A DNA stretch of 64,000 bases from JBFWNG01 sp050251195 (lineage in GTDB: Bacteria > Bdellovibrionota_B > Oligoflexia > Oligoflexales > Oligoflexaceae). The notes beneath the pieces were generated by a model. The model searched no databases and had not been told where the DNA came from. It saw only the letters and a program-made list of their open reading frames with translations. The stretch lies in contig JBFWNG010000003.1 of the NCBI GenBank assembly GCA_050251195.1, positions 186,001-250,000 of the forward strand, in the 5' to 3' direction. A program made the translations under genes and the position numbers. Shown here piece after piece: positions 49,463 through 58,951 of the stretch. The first letter of the stretch is position 1. The number at the start of each line of letters is the position of its first letter.

Positions 49463-51517
49463 TCAGAACTTCACCTGAACCGGCACAAGCGCAGTGCCTA
49501 TCGCATCATGAGCAACCGTAAAGATCTTCACATCGCCAAGCTCAACAGGAGTCGGCATTTCCTTAATAAGAGCAGAAAGCTCTTCCCCAGTGTCCGAACG
49601 ATAAACGTAGCCCACACTAGAAATTACATTTTTCACCGACACAACAACAGGTGTCACCGGATCATTCCCCACAGAGCCAGAAACCTGGCCAAACACCCTT
49701 CTCACCGTTCCAAAATGACTCTTGCCTCTTTTGTCGAGCACGACGGTCATTTCACTCGGTCGGTCGATAATTCGAACGTCGGCAACCGTTTTTCCTTTTA
49801 GGCTCTCGAGATCGGAAGATATCTCGCTGTCGTAGAAAGTCGGATTAGGAAACAGCGCATTCTTTCTCTTTACGAGCGGTATAAAGTCAGCCAGTTGTGT
49901 TTGCACTTCTTGCTTGGCAAAGTCAGGATAGTCGAACGAAAAACGTTGCGCAGCAACGTGAGATCCCAAAGGTAACAAAGATCTTCCATCGACGGCAAAA
50001 GGAAGGTTTACGCCCAGAACCGTTGCGACGGTCGGCAAGATGTCGATGTTCTGCCCCGGTTCGTCCACGACAACGGGCGTCTTTTCTCCAGGTAACTTCA
50101 CGAAGAGAGGGACGTTCAAGATTTCTGCAAGATGATCGTTATTGCGGATGTAGCGGCGCGACCGAGACGGCCAGAACGAAACCCCGTGATCGGCTGTGAG
50201 AACAAGAAGCGAATCATCGAGAATTCCTCTTTTCTCCAAAGCATCGAGCATCTCTCCTATGAGCTTATCAACCGCCTGCAATTGGATGAGATGGCGCTGC
50301 CAGCCTTGAAAAACCAAATCCTCGCTATCGCTCCACATTTCTTTTTCCAAATCAATCCCTGGAAGATTGTTCGGATAATAGAACCCAACCTCTTCGTTCA
50401 GTTCAAAGGGGACGTGGGGAAGTTTTAAATGGATGAAATGAAGTTCCGGATCTTCTGAAGATTGCCCGTTTCGAATGACATTTACAAATTCGCGAAACTG
50501 ATCGACGCGGTTGCCTTTGCCCGAGCGTGGACGCAAGGACGCGAAGTCGGCCCAGTCCTGGGTAACGGGCGGCAGCAGATCCTTGGCAAGGCTTTTCGGA
50601 AGAACAATATGACCATAGATGATTCCGGTATCCGCTAAGAGAATGACCGAATTCTGCACCCAAGTTTCGGACTCAGGACGTTCCGAGGGATAAAGATCCG
50701 CTGTGTTTTCGACGACGTGCATGTGATAAGAACCGCCCAACAAACTGAACAAATTGTTGGGGTGCGACGTATAGGAAGGGGATTTCTTCCGATCCGGATA
50801 GTTGCCCGTTAAGATAGCAGGTACAGCAGATGCCGTCGCCACATGCACGGTCGAGGTATTCCGAAACCAATGAGACATCCTCGCCACCCGCGCAAAGTTC
50901 GGAAACCGCGCCTCGTCGATGGAGAGATCGTCGCGCAAGAGCGAGACCAACGGCAACTCGTCAAGAATAACAAAAACAACCGGCGTCTTGTTTTGTTGAT
51001 CTGCCGTAGAAGCAAAGACTTGGCCCTTCGCAAACAAAATCGGCCGAATACTAGGCGAAACAAAAAAGAAAATCCCTACAGCGGGTACTGACACGGATGC
51101 AAAACTAAGAAATTCCCGAACGGATTTCTGCGACCAATGCAGATACGCAGCACCCGCCCCGAAGATCAAGCTAATGGCAATCTTGCCGCCAGAAGGAAGA
51201 TCAAACTTGTTGATAAACGAAAGCACCAGCAGGGCGCTTAAAAGCACAAAACCAAAATAATATACTGGAAAAAATAGCTTCCGGTTCACCACCCTAGCAA
51301 AGACTGCAAGTCCGCTAAGGACAAGTGGAATCAAAGCCAAAACAATAAACGCCAGTAGAACGATATCGAAGGCGCCGGTACCGTTCGAGAGAAAGAACTC
51401 GCTTTGTTTTCCTAAGACACTAAAGACCGGTTGCGCAATGGCAAATGCGGTCAGGGTAAAAAGGTGAAGCAGATAGCGTCTCAGTTCCTTCCAACTTAAC
51501 CCGACCTCTTCGGTCAT
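49463..51517 (-). CDS. Membrane sulfatase-like protein 2
   Basis: The 684-residue protein has about five N-terminal membrane helices (LLHLFTLTAFAIAQPVFSVL, IVLLAFIVLALIPLVLSGLA and others) and a periplasmic sulfatase-type domain. Metal-site segments are PVVFVILDELP and LLVLTADHGVSFWP. NTSTVHVATASAVPAILTGN probably holds the nucleophile, with LHFIHLKLPHVPFEL and NIDILPTVATVLGVNLP further on. The C-terminal ~170 residues are extra. It overlaps the methyltransferase gene upstream by 4 bp. It probably acts on lipid-linked or surface glycan. Its last codons are copied at 46604-46636. Confidence 0.87.
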   Translation of the reverse strand: MTEEVGLSWKELRRYLLHLFTLTAFAIAQPVFSVLGKQSEFFLSNGTGAFDIVLLAFIVLALIPLVLSGLAVFARVVNRKLFFPVYYFGFVLLSALLVLSFINKFDLPSGGKIAISLIFGAGAAYLHWSQKSVREFLSFASVSVPAVGIFFFVSPSIRPILFAKGQVFASTADQQNKTPVVFVILDELPLVSLLRDDLSIDEARFPNFARVARMSHWFRNTSTVHVATASAVPAILTGNYPDRKKSPSYTSHPNNLFSLLGGSYHMHVVENTADLYPSERPESETWVQNSVILLADTGIIYGHIVLPKSLAKDLLPPVTQDWADFASLRPRSGKGNRVDQFREFVNVIRNGQSSEDPELHFIHLKLPHVPFELNEEVGFYYPNNLPGIDLEKEMWSDSEDLVFQGWQRHLIQLQAVDKLIGEMLDALEKRGILDDSLLVLTADHGVSFWPSRSRRYIRNNDHLAEILNVPLFVKLPGEKTPVVVDEPGQNIDILPTVATVLGVNLPFAVDGRSLLPLGSHVAAQRFSFDYPDFAKQEVQTQLADFIPLVKRKNALFPNPTFYDSEISSDLESLKGKTVADVRIIDRPSEMTVVLDKRGKSHFGTVRRVFGQVSGSVGNDPVTPVVVSVKNVISSVGYVYRSDTGEELSALIKEMPTPVELGDVKIFTVAHDAIGTALVPVQVKF

Positions 51518-52920
51518 TTTTTCCTCATGAGATAGAGGATGCGACCCGTGTCTTTTTCGGGTTGTTGGCGAACAATGTCGTAATACAAGCTAAACGCTTT
51601 TTCGAAGCCTTCCTTGGTGTATTCAGGAAACACGTCCGCGCGCGTCGCCAACAGGCGCCGCACTTGGCTATCGGACTTCGGAACAAACTCGATGATGAGG
51701 TTCGGAGCGCTTTTAACGAAAAGACCCGCTACTTTTTCCAGTGGCACGTTGTTCGAAATAGCAAGATGGTGAATCAAAGCTAAAGCGATGATGACGTCCG
51801 CCTGTTGTCTTTCGAAGAAACTCGCGCGCTCGTCATTTCCCCAACCGATGCCTGGAGACGGGTTGGTAAGGTCGAGGCAAAGAGGAAGAACGTTTTCTTC
51901 TTGCGCCTTCAAGACTTGGCGGTAACTTTTTTCCACAGCAACGGGATCGATGTCGGCGGCAACGACTTGACAGGATTTGTTTTCCGCGACACAGCGGCTA
52001 AAGACACCGGTGTTAGCGCCCAGATCCCATACGAGACGAGGCTTGCCGGGAACTGCTTCGAAAAACTCCTTCACAAGACGTTTCTTGTCTTGAAATGAAG
52101 TCTCGGAATAATTGGTGTCGCTATAGTAGTCGCCCCACTCTGTCGCGGGCGGCTTCCACTGCAGACCTTCGATAACGCTCTTGAGGTTTTCGACCAGGCC
52201 AACAAGCGCGTTCTTGGGGAAAGCGCGTTGAGCAAGAGATTGCGAGGCTTTTTCGTCGCGTGAAGAGTCCGCATATTTCTGTTGCGATTTCGCATGGAGA
52301 TGGATGTGAATCAGGAGACCAGGCTTGAATTTCGTCTTGGCCGGAAGCAGTTGCGACGCCAGATCAAGCGGGATGCCGTCGATATGAATTCTTAACAGAT
52401 TGAGAAGTCGGATATCCACATACGCAGCCAAAGCCAGCGGTGCGAGGAAATGCTGACAAAACTGACGATACGCAATCCAAGGAGTTCCTTCTTTGTAAGC
52501 CTCAAACGAAAGCGTATCGATAAAAACAGGCTTACCTTTGGAAAACTGGATATTGTACGCCGAAGCGTCTTTTAAAATCATGTTTTGCTTGAGAGCAGTT
52601 TCCTGCGTCTTCAGCGTCGCAAGAGCGGCGTCTTTCAGCTGGCTGAAGCTCCACTCATAAGGGAAGGAAAGCACTTCGAGTTGTTTTGGTTTAAGAACCG
52701 TGTGAGCTTCCGAGGTAACAGCCTGGTTGGGACCTAGGTCTTCATGGGAGATCAAAAGATCTTCGCTGGTCAACTTGTCGTAAAGCCCACCGTTCATGAG
52801 AAGCTCGTAGGCATCCTTGTAAGACCGGTTAACCTGTCGAAAAAATTTACCGTCCCGTTTAAAAACAAACCCGCTCGGATCCCGAAATGACGACGGGGAT
52901 CGCTCTAATTCTAATGACAT
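51514..52920 (-). CDS. SAM-dependent methyltransferase of polysaccharide loci
   Basis: The 468-residue protein has an N-terminal ~280-residue domain (DPSGFVFKRDGKFFRQVNRS, YKDAYELLMNGGLYDKLTSE, AYNIQFSKGKPVFIDTLSFE) seen in NoeA-like and other large methyltransferases. A class I core follows: LVWDLGANTGVFSRCVAENK, QVVAADIDPVAVEKSYRQV and DVIIALALIHHLAISNNVPL. It lies between a small membrane protein gene and sulfatase 2, overlapping the latter by 4 bp. This trio (small YIDPGTGS protein, methyltransferase, sulfatase) recurs in polysaccharide clusters. The substrate is unknown. Confidence 0.88.
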   Translation of the reverse strand: MSLELERSPSSFRDPSGFVFKRDGKFFRQVNRSYKDAYELLMNGGLYDKLTSEDLLISHEDLGPNQAVTSEAHTVLKPKQLEVLSFPYEWSFSQLKDAALATLKTQETALKQNMILKDASAYNIQFSKGKPVFIDTLSFEAYKEGTPWIAYRQFCQHFLAPLALAAYVDIRLLNLLRIHIDGIPLDLASQLLPAKTKFKPGLLIHIHLHAKSQQKYADSSRDEKASQSLAQRAFPKNALVGLVENLKSVIEGLQWKPPATEWGDYYSDTNYSETSFQDKKRLVKEFFEAVPGKPRLVWDLGANTGVFSRCVAENKSCQVVAADIDPVAVEKSYRQVLKAQEENVLPLCLDLTNPSPGIGWGNDERASFFERQQADVIIALALIHHLAISNNVPLEKVAGLFVKSAPNLIIEFVPKSDSQVRRLLATRADVFPEYTKEGFEKAFSLYYDIVRQQPEKDTGRILYLMRKK

Positions 52921-52946
52921 CGAAGCAACCTACCTGATCTTGTTAT

Positions 52947-53159
52947 TTATTGTTTATTGGAACCAAAAATTCTTTTGAATTGGTCTTTGAGGCGTGCCCA
53001 AAACATCTTGATAGCAAACATACCGCTCAAGAGTCCGGCGATGATCATTTGCAATGCGAGACTGCCCGTTCCTGGATCGATGTACGCATAAGCGTCATCA
53101 GAACCGACGGCGGATAATGCAACAAGACAAATTGCCAAAACAGAAAATCCAGCTTTCAT
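52947..53159 (-). CDS. Small YIDPGTGS-type membrane protein
   Basis: The 70-residue product starts at ATG 53159, with AAGGG upstream, giving a signal peptide directly (MKAGFSVLAICLVALSAVGS, then DDAYA). The mature protein is AYIDPGTGSLALQMIIAGLL followed by a helix and a basic tail (KMFWARLKDQFKRIFG). This conserved short protein occurs beside methyltransferase and sulfatase-like genes in polysaccharide loci. It is probably an inner-membrane accessory subunit; its role is unknown. An in-frame start at 53186 would add nine residues and is less likely. Confidence 0.85.
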   Translation of the reverse strand: MKAGFSVLAICLVALSAVGSDDAYAYIDPGTGSLALQMIIAGLLSGMFAIKMFWARLKDQFKRIFGSNKQ

Positions 53160-53242
53160 GAGTGAGCCCTTTTTTAAAAAATGCAAGAGAGAATATTATT
53201 AGCAAAAATTGGCACTTCTGGCTAGTTCTTTGCGGCCGATCT

Positions 53243-55303
53243 CTACTCTTCCAGACTTATCTCATAAACATTTGTCTTTATGAGATAATACCCAAAATTC
53301 TGGCGTTTTGAGACCCCTCGGCCCTGCCTCAGAAACGCGACCGGCGTCGTGTTGGTATCCATGAGCTTCCACGCAACCCCTTGTTCAGCCCCGGTCTCGT
53401 TATTCCAGAGATTCTCCGGAACCGGTGTCGGAGACGGCCCCGAGGCCGTGAAGAGGTATGCAGCGGCCTGATTTTTCTTCTTCATGGCCATCTTGATTTG
53501 CTCAAAGTTTATAGCGGGATCGCGACCGAAGGGCGTCAGCGAACGGTTCATTTCAAGAGTCTCGATTCTTCTGGAAAATGATCGATCGAGCGGTTCGGCA
53601 TAAGCACGCCACATGTTCGGATAGAACCACCCGGGCGGTTTTATCTGCCTCTCGGGATCGAGCCCCGCAAAAAAGATCGGCTTGCCACGATCGCTCATCG
53701 TCTCGTCCAACCACTGGATCTGCTCGAAACTCCCTTCGTACAACGACCTGCCCGAAAGGCGGTAGCTATCGTTGGCCACAAAGAGAATCGAAGCGATCAG
53801 AAACGAATTAACCATCCATCTGCTGGAGTTGGGACGTACTTTTGCGAGATAAATCTGAAGGGTTTCAAAACCTACTGCGGCAAAGATGAGAGCACACCAG
53901 TAGACTTCGCTAAAAATGTAACGAAAATAATAGAGATAAAACGCATGCGGCGTCGGTTCGTCCACGGCGTGACAGAAATGCACGGAAAACACGAGGCCGA
54001 TAAAGGCCACGAGCCCCAGGAGAATGGACTCGTCTTTCTTCCATCGATAGAGGAATAAGGCGAGACCGCAACCCGCAAAAAAGACCAATAAGTGATTAAA
54101 GGAATTCAAAGCCCAGCTAAAGCCGGCCAAAGGCCCGCGCAAAACGAGACATATCAAAAGAAGAAAAACTACCAGCAATGTATGTCTAAGGTACTTCCCT
54201 ACCCGATCCCCAAAACGAGCAAGTCCAAAGAACGCTGCCATGTATAAAATAAGACCACAACCAAATGCCGCAAATAGTGCCGAACCCGCATCAAAGAGAC
54301 CAAAGCTTTCCAGTTGCTCAAAATTCCCGCCGAGGGCCGTGCGCATCTGCGTTGCGATATAGTAGTTGGGTATGAACGAGATATTGTAGAAATAGGCTAA
54401 GAAAACCGCGCACGCCAACGCCGCTGCTGTGGTGCAATAGAGCGACAGATTGTTTTGGCGATTCTTCACAAACGGAACGAACAACCAGATCATCGAAAGA
54501 ACGGCGAACAAAAGCCCGTTTACCCGGGTAAGACCAAGGCTGAACACGGTCAGAGCCGCAAGTATTCCGTAGACTTTGCTCTTTTGCTCAAGGCAGGTCG
54601 ATAAGAAATAAAAGAAAGTCACTACCTGCAAAGCATATAGGATTTCGGATGCAGGGAACTTACTAAACCAGACCGGAAGGAGGTCGAGTAACGCCATTAC
54701 TGCGACGAACAGAATCGTTTTGCGATCAAAGCCTTGCCGAACGATGATGGCACAAAGACAGAGCGCCGCCATCAAACCAAAAAAAGGAACGATATTCACG
54801 GTGCCCGCGACTCCGAAAAACATATGCGACAACGCCAAGAACGCCGTGAACATATGCGGGAATCCCTGGCCAAGCCGATGCACTTTCACGAGGCGATTCG
54901 CATCGTTGACATACTGCCCCATATCGCCAACGAGGTATAAGAAATTGGACGTCCCCTGTCGGAACAAGCAGGCAACGAAAAACAGAAACGCGAACGCCAT
55001 GATTGAAGCTAGGTATTTTTGCGGCAAGCCCCAGATGATCTTAAATCGCCTACAAACAAGGACATACGTCCAAAGTCCCGCCGCCAATAATCCCAATGAC
55101 CAAGAGACATATTCTTTCGCGAACATCTGAAAACAAAGCAATATAGGGATAAGTACCGAAACGAGAAGAATGCCAACAAGCGGCGCATCAACGCCTGCTT
55201 CAAGCAGCGACAGGCGATCGCGGCGCAAGGCAATAGCAAGCGCTGGCAACCCCATTAAGAGAACGACAAAATAAAAACTAAAAAATATGCCGACTACATC
55301 CAC
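53243..55303 (-). CDS. Large polytopic membrane protein, GT-C-glycosyltransferase-like
   Basis: The 686-residue product has at least twelve hydrophobic segments over residues 1-480 (IFFSFYFVVLLMGLPALAIA, ILLVSVLIPILLCFQMF, LFFVACLFRQGTSNFLYLVG and others). A Asp-bearing loop GDMGQYVNDANRLVKV comes early, as in GT-C enzymes where a luminal acidic motif is catalytic. The C-terminal ~160 residues are soluble (FFAGLDPERQIKPPGWFYPN, FGRDPAINFEQIKMAMKKKN). It probably transfers a sugar from a lipid-linked donor in the periplasm. It lies 10 bp downstream of rmlB in the same operon. Confidence 0.75.
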   Translation of the reverse strand: MDVVGIFFSFYFVVLLMGLPALAIALRRDRLSLLEAGVDAPLVGILLVSVLIPILLCFQMFAKEYVSWSLGLLAAGLWTYVLVCRRFKIIWGLPQKYLASIMAFAFLFFVACLFRQGTSNFLYLVGDMGQYVNDANRLVKVHRLGQGFPHMFTAFLALSHMFFGVAGTVNIVPFFGLMAALCLCAIIVRQGFDRKTILFVAVMALLDLLPVWFSKFPASEILYALQVVTFFYFLSTCLEQKSKVYGILAALTVFSLGLTRVNGLLFAVLSMIWLFVPFVKNRQNNLSLYCTTAAALACAVFLAYFYNISFIPNYYIATQMRTALGGNFEQLESFGLFDAGSALFAAFGCGLILYMAAFFGLARFGDRVGKYLRHTLLVVFLLLICLVLRGPLAGFSWALNSFNHLLVFFAGCGLALFLYRWKKDESILLGLVAFIGLVFSVHFCHAVDEPTPHAFYLYYFRYIFSEVYWCALIFAAVGFETLQIYLAKVRPNSSRWMVNSFLIASILFVANDSYRLSGRSLYEGSFEQIQWLDETMSDRGKPIFFAGLDPERQIKPPGWFYPNMWRAYAEPLDRSFSRRIETLEMNRSLTPFGRDPAINFEQIKMAMKKKNQAAAYLFTASGPSPTPVPENLWNNETGAEQGVAWKLMDTNTTPVAFLRQGRGVSKRQNFGYYLIKTNVYEISLEE

Positions 55304-55313
55304 AGAATTTTGC

Positions 55314-56372
55314 TCAGCAAATACCTAGACGTTCTCCTTGGTACTTTTTGTCCAAGATATTTTTCCACCACGTCTGGTTGGTGAGGTACCAGTTCACCGT
55401 TTTGGCAAGCCCCGAGCTAAATGACTCTTGAGGGCCCCAACCGATTTCTTTGTTCAACTTAGAACAGTCTATCGCATACCGACGATCATGTCCCGGACGA
55501 TCGGTGACAAAAGTGATCTGCTCGGAGTAGCTACCGCCGCCTTTGCGAGGCAGGTGTTCATCGAGGATGCGACATAAAGTCGTGACGACGTCGATGTTCT
55601 TCACTTCGTTTAATCCGCCGACGTTGTAGGTTTGACCAGGCCTTCCGCTTTTCATAACTTGCAGCAGAGCTTTGACATGATCCTCCACGTAAAGCCAGTC
55701 GCGAACGTTTTGACCGTCGCCGTATACGGGGAGAGGTTTACCCTCCATCGCCTTAATAAGACAAAGCGGAATGAGTTTTTCCGGGAACTGGTAAGGACCG
55801 TAGTTGTTCGAACAATTGGTCACCAGCGTGGGCAAGCCATATGTGTGATGGTAAGCCCTGACAAGATGATCGCTGCCCGCCTTGGAAGCCGAATAAGGGC
55901 TGTTGGGCGCGTAAGGCGTTGTTTCCGTGAAAGCGGGATCTGTTTCCGACAGACTGCCGTAAACCTCGTCCGTGGAAACATGCAAGAACCTGAAATCTTT
56001 CTTTGCGTCGCCAGCGAGCTGAGTCCAATACTTGCGCGTCGCTTCAAGCAACTGAAAGCTGCCCATCAAATTTGTTTCGATAAATCCGGCAGGACCCGTT
56101 ATCGAGCGATCGACGTGCGATTCTGCGGCAAAGTTAAATATGCCTTGCGGTTTGTACTCTTGGAGAAGACGAGAAACCGTTTCGAAATCGCCGATGTCGC
56201 CTTGAACGAAAACATGGTCACTGTCGTTCTTAATCGGCGCAAGCGTTTCCATGTTGCCGGCGTATGTCAACTTATCGAGGTTGATGATCCGCGCAGCTTT
56301 CTCCTTGCGCGCCTGCAAGACAAAATTGCCGCCGATAAAGCCGGCACCGCCTGTGACCAACCAGGTTTTCAC
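55314..56372 (-). CDS. rmlB: dTDP-glucose 4,6-dehydratase
   Basis: This enzyme converts dTDP-glucose to dTDP-4-keto-6-deoxyglucose. The 352-residue length and motifs are standard: WLVTGGAGFIGGNFVLQARK, LDKLTYAGNMETLAP, FNFAAESHVDRSITGPAGFI, STDEVYGSL, PYSASKAGSDHLVRAYHHTY with the YxxxK pair, NCSNNYGPYQFPEKLIPL and GDGQNVRDWLYVEDH. It overlaps the 3,4-ketoisomerase gene by 4 bp. With the dTDP-glucose synthase at 58073 it provides the common precursor of the locus. The family call is certain. Confidence 0.97.
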   Translation of the reverse strand: MKTWLVTGGAGFIGGNFVLQARKEKAARIINLDKLTYAGNMETLAPIKNDSDHVFVQGDIGDFETVSRLLQEYKPQGIFNFAAESHVDRSITGPAGFIETNLMGSFQLLEATRKYWTQLAGDAKKDFRFLHVSTDEVYGSLSETDPAFTETTPYAPNSPYSASKAGSDHLVRAYHHTYGLPTLVTNCSNNYGPYQFPEKLIPLCLIKAMEGKPLPVYGDGQNVRDWLYVEDHVKALLQVMKSGRPGQTYNVGGLNEVKNIDVVTTLCRILDEHLPRKGGGSYSEQITFVTDRPGHDRRYAIDCSKLNKEIGWGPQESFSSGLAKTVNWYLTNQTWWKNILDKKYQGERLGIC

Positions 56373-56791
56373 TTCTTCCCCCGAAACTCAAGAAACTGTT
56401 CGTAATTGCGCAGGTAGTCGGCTTCGCTATAGTACTGATCGCAAAGAACCATGACCACGGTATCCGCGGATGTAAAATTGAGGGTCAACCAAATTCCTGG
56501 AGTTACTAACAAACCTTCCGAAGGCGATTTAAGCGAAATATTCCGCTTCTCAGATCCGTCATCGCAAATAAGCTCGACAGAGCCGTTAAGACATACGAGA
56601 AACTGCGAACATTCTTTGTGCGCATGCTTTCCTCGTACGCCGCCTGCAGGTACTTTCGTTATGCAAAACACTCGGTTGACGGGGTAAGGCACTTCGCGGC
56701 CCTTGCCCGCTTCCAAAATTGTTAACGCGCCGCGATCTTCAATGTATTTGATCTTTTGTATCGAGAGGTCCGCTACGGATGACAGGGCCAC
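56369..56791 (-). CDS. dTDP-4-keto-6-deoxyhexose 3,4-ketoisomerase (FdtA/QdtA family)
   Basis: This cupin-type sugar isomerase moves the keto group of dTDP-4-keto-6-deoxyglucose from C4 to C3. The 140-residue product matches the FdtA/QdtA/WxcM group: LTILEAGKGREVPYPVNRVF, VPAGGVRGKHAHKECSQFLV with the active-site His pair, LVTPGIWLTLNFTSADTVVM and DQYYSEADYLRNYEQFL. It lies 2 bp from the aminotransferase gene and overlaps rmlB, which fixes the pathway. FdtA and QdtA give galacto or gluco products, and sequence alone does not tell me which. Confidence 0.93.
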   Translation of the reverse strand: MALSSVADLSIQKIKYIEDRGALTILEAGKGREVPYPVNRVFCITKVPAGGVRGKHAHKECSQFLVCLNGSVELICDDGSEKRNISLKSPSEGLLVTPGIWLTLNFTSADTVVMVLCDQYYSEADYLRNYEQFLEFRGKK

Positions 56792-56793
56792 GG

Positions 56794-57897
56794 TTACTTC
56801 CTAAAAAATGATCGAACAGCTTTTATGACGGCATCCACTTCCGCGACGGAAAGCTCAGGATACATGGGCAGAGACAGCACTTCTTCCGCGGCTTTTTCGG
56901 TGACGGCAAGGTTCGATCCCAAACGAATCTTCCCTTTGTAAGCCGGCTGTAAATGGATCGCAGCGGGATAATGGATCATGGTCTGCACGCCCGCTTCCGT
57001 CAGGTGTTTTTGCAACTCTGCGCGTCTATCGGTGCGAACAACGTAAAGATGGAACGCATGCCGAGCTCCCTCTCGTATCTTTGGCAACACCAAAGGCAAG
57101 CCCGCCAACTCTTGATTGTAAATATTGGCAATGCGGATTCTGTCGTCAGTGTCTTTGTCGAGGTGTTCGAGCTTAGCGCAGAGGATTGCCGCTTGGAGTT
57201 CGTCCAATCGGGAGTTGTTGCCTTCGACGACGCTAATGTAGCGCTCTTTCCAGCCGTATTCTCGGCGAAGGAAAAGCTTCTCCGAGATCTCGCTGTTTGC
57301 GGTGACGACCATGCCGCCGTCGCCGATCGCTCCTAAATTCTTCGTTGGATAGAAGCTGAAACAGCCGACGTCGCCGACCGATCCAACGGTTTTCTTCTGA
57401 AAGGCGGCGCCGTGCGCCTGCGCGCAGTCTTCGATGAGAAAGAGTTTTTTGCGCTTACAAATCTCCGTGATCTTATCGAGTGCTCCAGGTTGTCCGTAGA
57501 GATGCACGCAGATAACCGCACGGGTCTTGTCCGTTATAGCTTCTTCAATTTTCGCCGGATCAATCGTGTAGTAAACGGGATCGATATCAACCAACACCGG
57601 GGTGGCGCCAGCAGCGCGAACGGCGGCAACCGTTGCCACGGCTGTATGAGAAACGGTGATGACCTCCCCGTCTCCTACATTTAATGCTTCGAGCGCAATC
57701 CGCAAAGCGTCCGTACCGTTACCTACGCCCACGCCAAAGCCTGAATTGCCTAAGATATACCGCGAAAAATCCTTTTCGAATTGCTTCACAAACGGACCGT
57801 TGATGTAATAACCGCTGTTAAGCACCTCGCGAATCGCCCGTTCGATGGCCGTCTGATGCCGCAGGTACTGAGCTTTTGGGTTAGCGCACAAAATCAT
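56794..57897 (-). CDS. PLP-dependent sugar aminotransferase (FdtB/QdtB-like)
   Basis: A DegT/DnrJ/EryC1-family enzyme that aminates the 3-keto sugar to a dTDP-3-amino-3,6-dideoxyhexose. Motifs are GVGNGTDALRIALEALNVGD, VITVSHTAVATVAAVRAAGA, LIEDCAQAHGA and CFSFYPTKNLGAIGDGGMVV with the PLP Lys, then EYGWKERYISVVEGNNSRLD. The 367-residue length is usual. It is first in the minus-strand operon, divergent from rmlA with 175 bp between. The acyltransferase that usually follows (FdtC/QdtC) is not in this window. Confidence 0.94.
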   Translation of the reverse strand: MILCANPKAQYLRHQTAIERAIREVLNSGYYINGPFVKQFEKDFSRYILGNSGFGVGVGNGTDALRIALEALNVGDGEVITVSHTAVATVAAVRAAGATPVLVDIDPVYYTIDPAKIEEAITDKTRAVICVHLYGQPGALDKITEICKRKKLFLIEDCAQAHGAAFQKKTVGSVGDVGCFSFYPTKNLGAIGDGGMVVTANSEISEKLFLRREYGWKERYISVVEGNNSRLDELQAAILCAKLEHLDKDTDDRIRIANIYNQELAGLPLVLPKIREGARHAFHLYVVRTDRRAELQKHLTEAGVQTMIHYPAAIHLQPAYKGKIRLGSNLAVTEKAAEEVLSLPMYPELSVAEVDAVIKAVRSFFRK

Positions 57898-58072
57898 AAT
57901 TTGCTCACCAATATGGGAAAATAGCCGTAAAAGTACCCCATCTATCTACAAGGAAGTTGGGGAAAAAGGAAGACATTATCAAGGTTAAATGATACCTTAC
58001 GGGCTTCATGAGCACAAATCCGTTGTTACTATATCGAAGGTGTAGTTCCAATGGACGGAGGGTTTGCAGGAC

Positions 58073-58951
58073 ATGAAAGGCATTATCCTAGCAGGCGGAT
58101 CAGGCACGCGCCTTTATCCAACGACTATGGCGGTCAGTAAACAGCTTATACCGGTTTACGACAAACCCATGATCTACTATCCTTTGTCGACTCTCATGCT
58201 AGCCGGAATCAGCGAGGTCCTCGTGATCTCAACGCCGACCGACCTTCCCCAGTACGAAATGCTGCTTCGCGACGGCAAACAATTCGGCATTAGGATCGAA
58301 TACGCCGTCCAGGAAAAACCGAATGGCCTCGCCGAGGCGTTTCTCATCGGAGAAAAATTCGTTGGCAACGACACAGCTTGCCTGATTCTTGGGGACAATA
58401 TCTTTTTTGGCTACCAGCTCACAGACAGGCTGCGCAAAGCCGCCAGCGTGACGGACGGAGCCGTGGTATTCGCCTATTGGGTCCCCGATCCCGAACGCTT
58501 TGGAGTCGTGGAATTCAATCAAGACCACAAAGTCTTGTCTCTTGAAGAAAAACCCGCAAAACCAAAATCCAACTACGTTGTCCCGGGACTTTATTTTTAC
58601 GACAACCGGGTCGTGAAGTTTGCCAAGCAGGTTAAACCATCCGCTCGCGGCGAGCTCGAAATTACCTCCGTGAACCAAATGTATCTCGAAGCCGGTTTGC
58701 TCCAAGTCGAACCGCTCGGCCGAGGTACGGCTTGGCTTGACGCAGGGACTCACGAATCTTTGTTCGAAGCTTCGACGTTCATCAGCAGTATCCAAAAACG
58801 CCAAGGTCTACAGGTCTCATGCCCTGAGGAAATCGCCTATTTAACGGGTCGAATCAATAAGAACCAGCTCATCAGCTTGGCCGAACCGCTCAAGAAAAGC
58901 GAGTACGGACAATACCTGCTCAGGATCGCGGAAAACTACGCGCCGTTCTGA
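58073..58951 (+). CDS. rmlA: Glucose-1-phosphate thymidylyltransferase
   Basis: This enzyme makes dTDP-glucose from dTTP and glucose 1-phosphate. The 292-residue product has the nucleotide-binding loop KGIILAGGSGTRLYPTTMAV, SKQLIPVYDKPMIYYPLSTL, CLILGDNIFFG, ARGELEITSVNQMYLE and GRGTAWLDAGTHESLFEAS, all canonical. ATG 58073 is taken rather than the TTG at 58064 because the TTG sits too close to the GGAGGG. It is divergent from the aminotransferase gene, and its product feeds rmlB. Confidence 0.97.
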   Translation: MKGIILAGGSGTRLYPTTMAVSKQLIPVYDKPMIYYPLSTLMLAGISEVLVISTPTDLPQYEMLLRDGKQFGIRIEYAVQEKPNGLAEAFLIGEKFVGNDTACLILGDNIFFGYQLTDRLRKAASVTDGAVVFAYWVPDPERFGVVEFNQDHKVLSLEEKPAKPKSNYVVPGLYFYDNRVVKFAKQVKPSARGELEITSVNQMYLEAGLLQVEPLGRGTAWLDAGTHESLFEASTFISSIQKRQGLQVSCPEEIAYLTGRINKNQLISLAEPLKKSEYGQYLLRIAENYAPF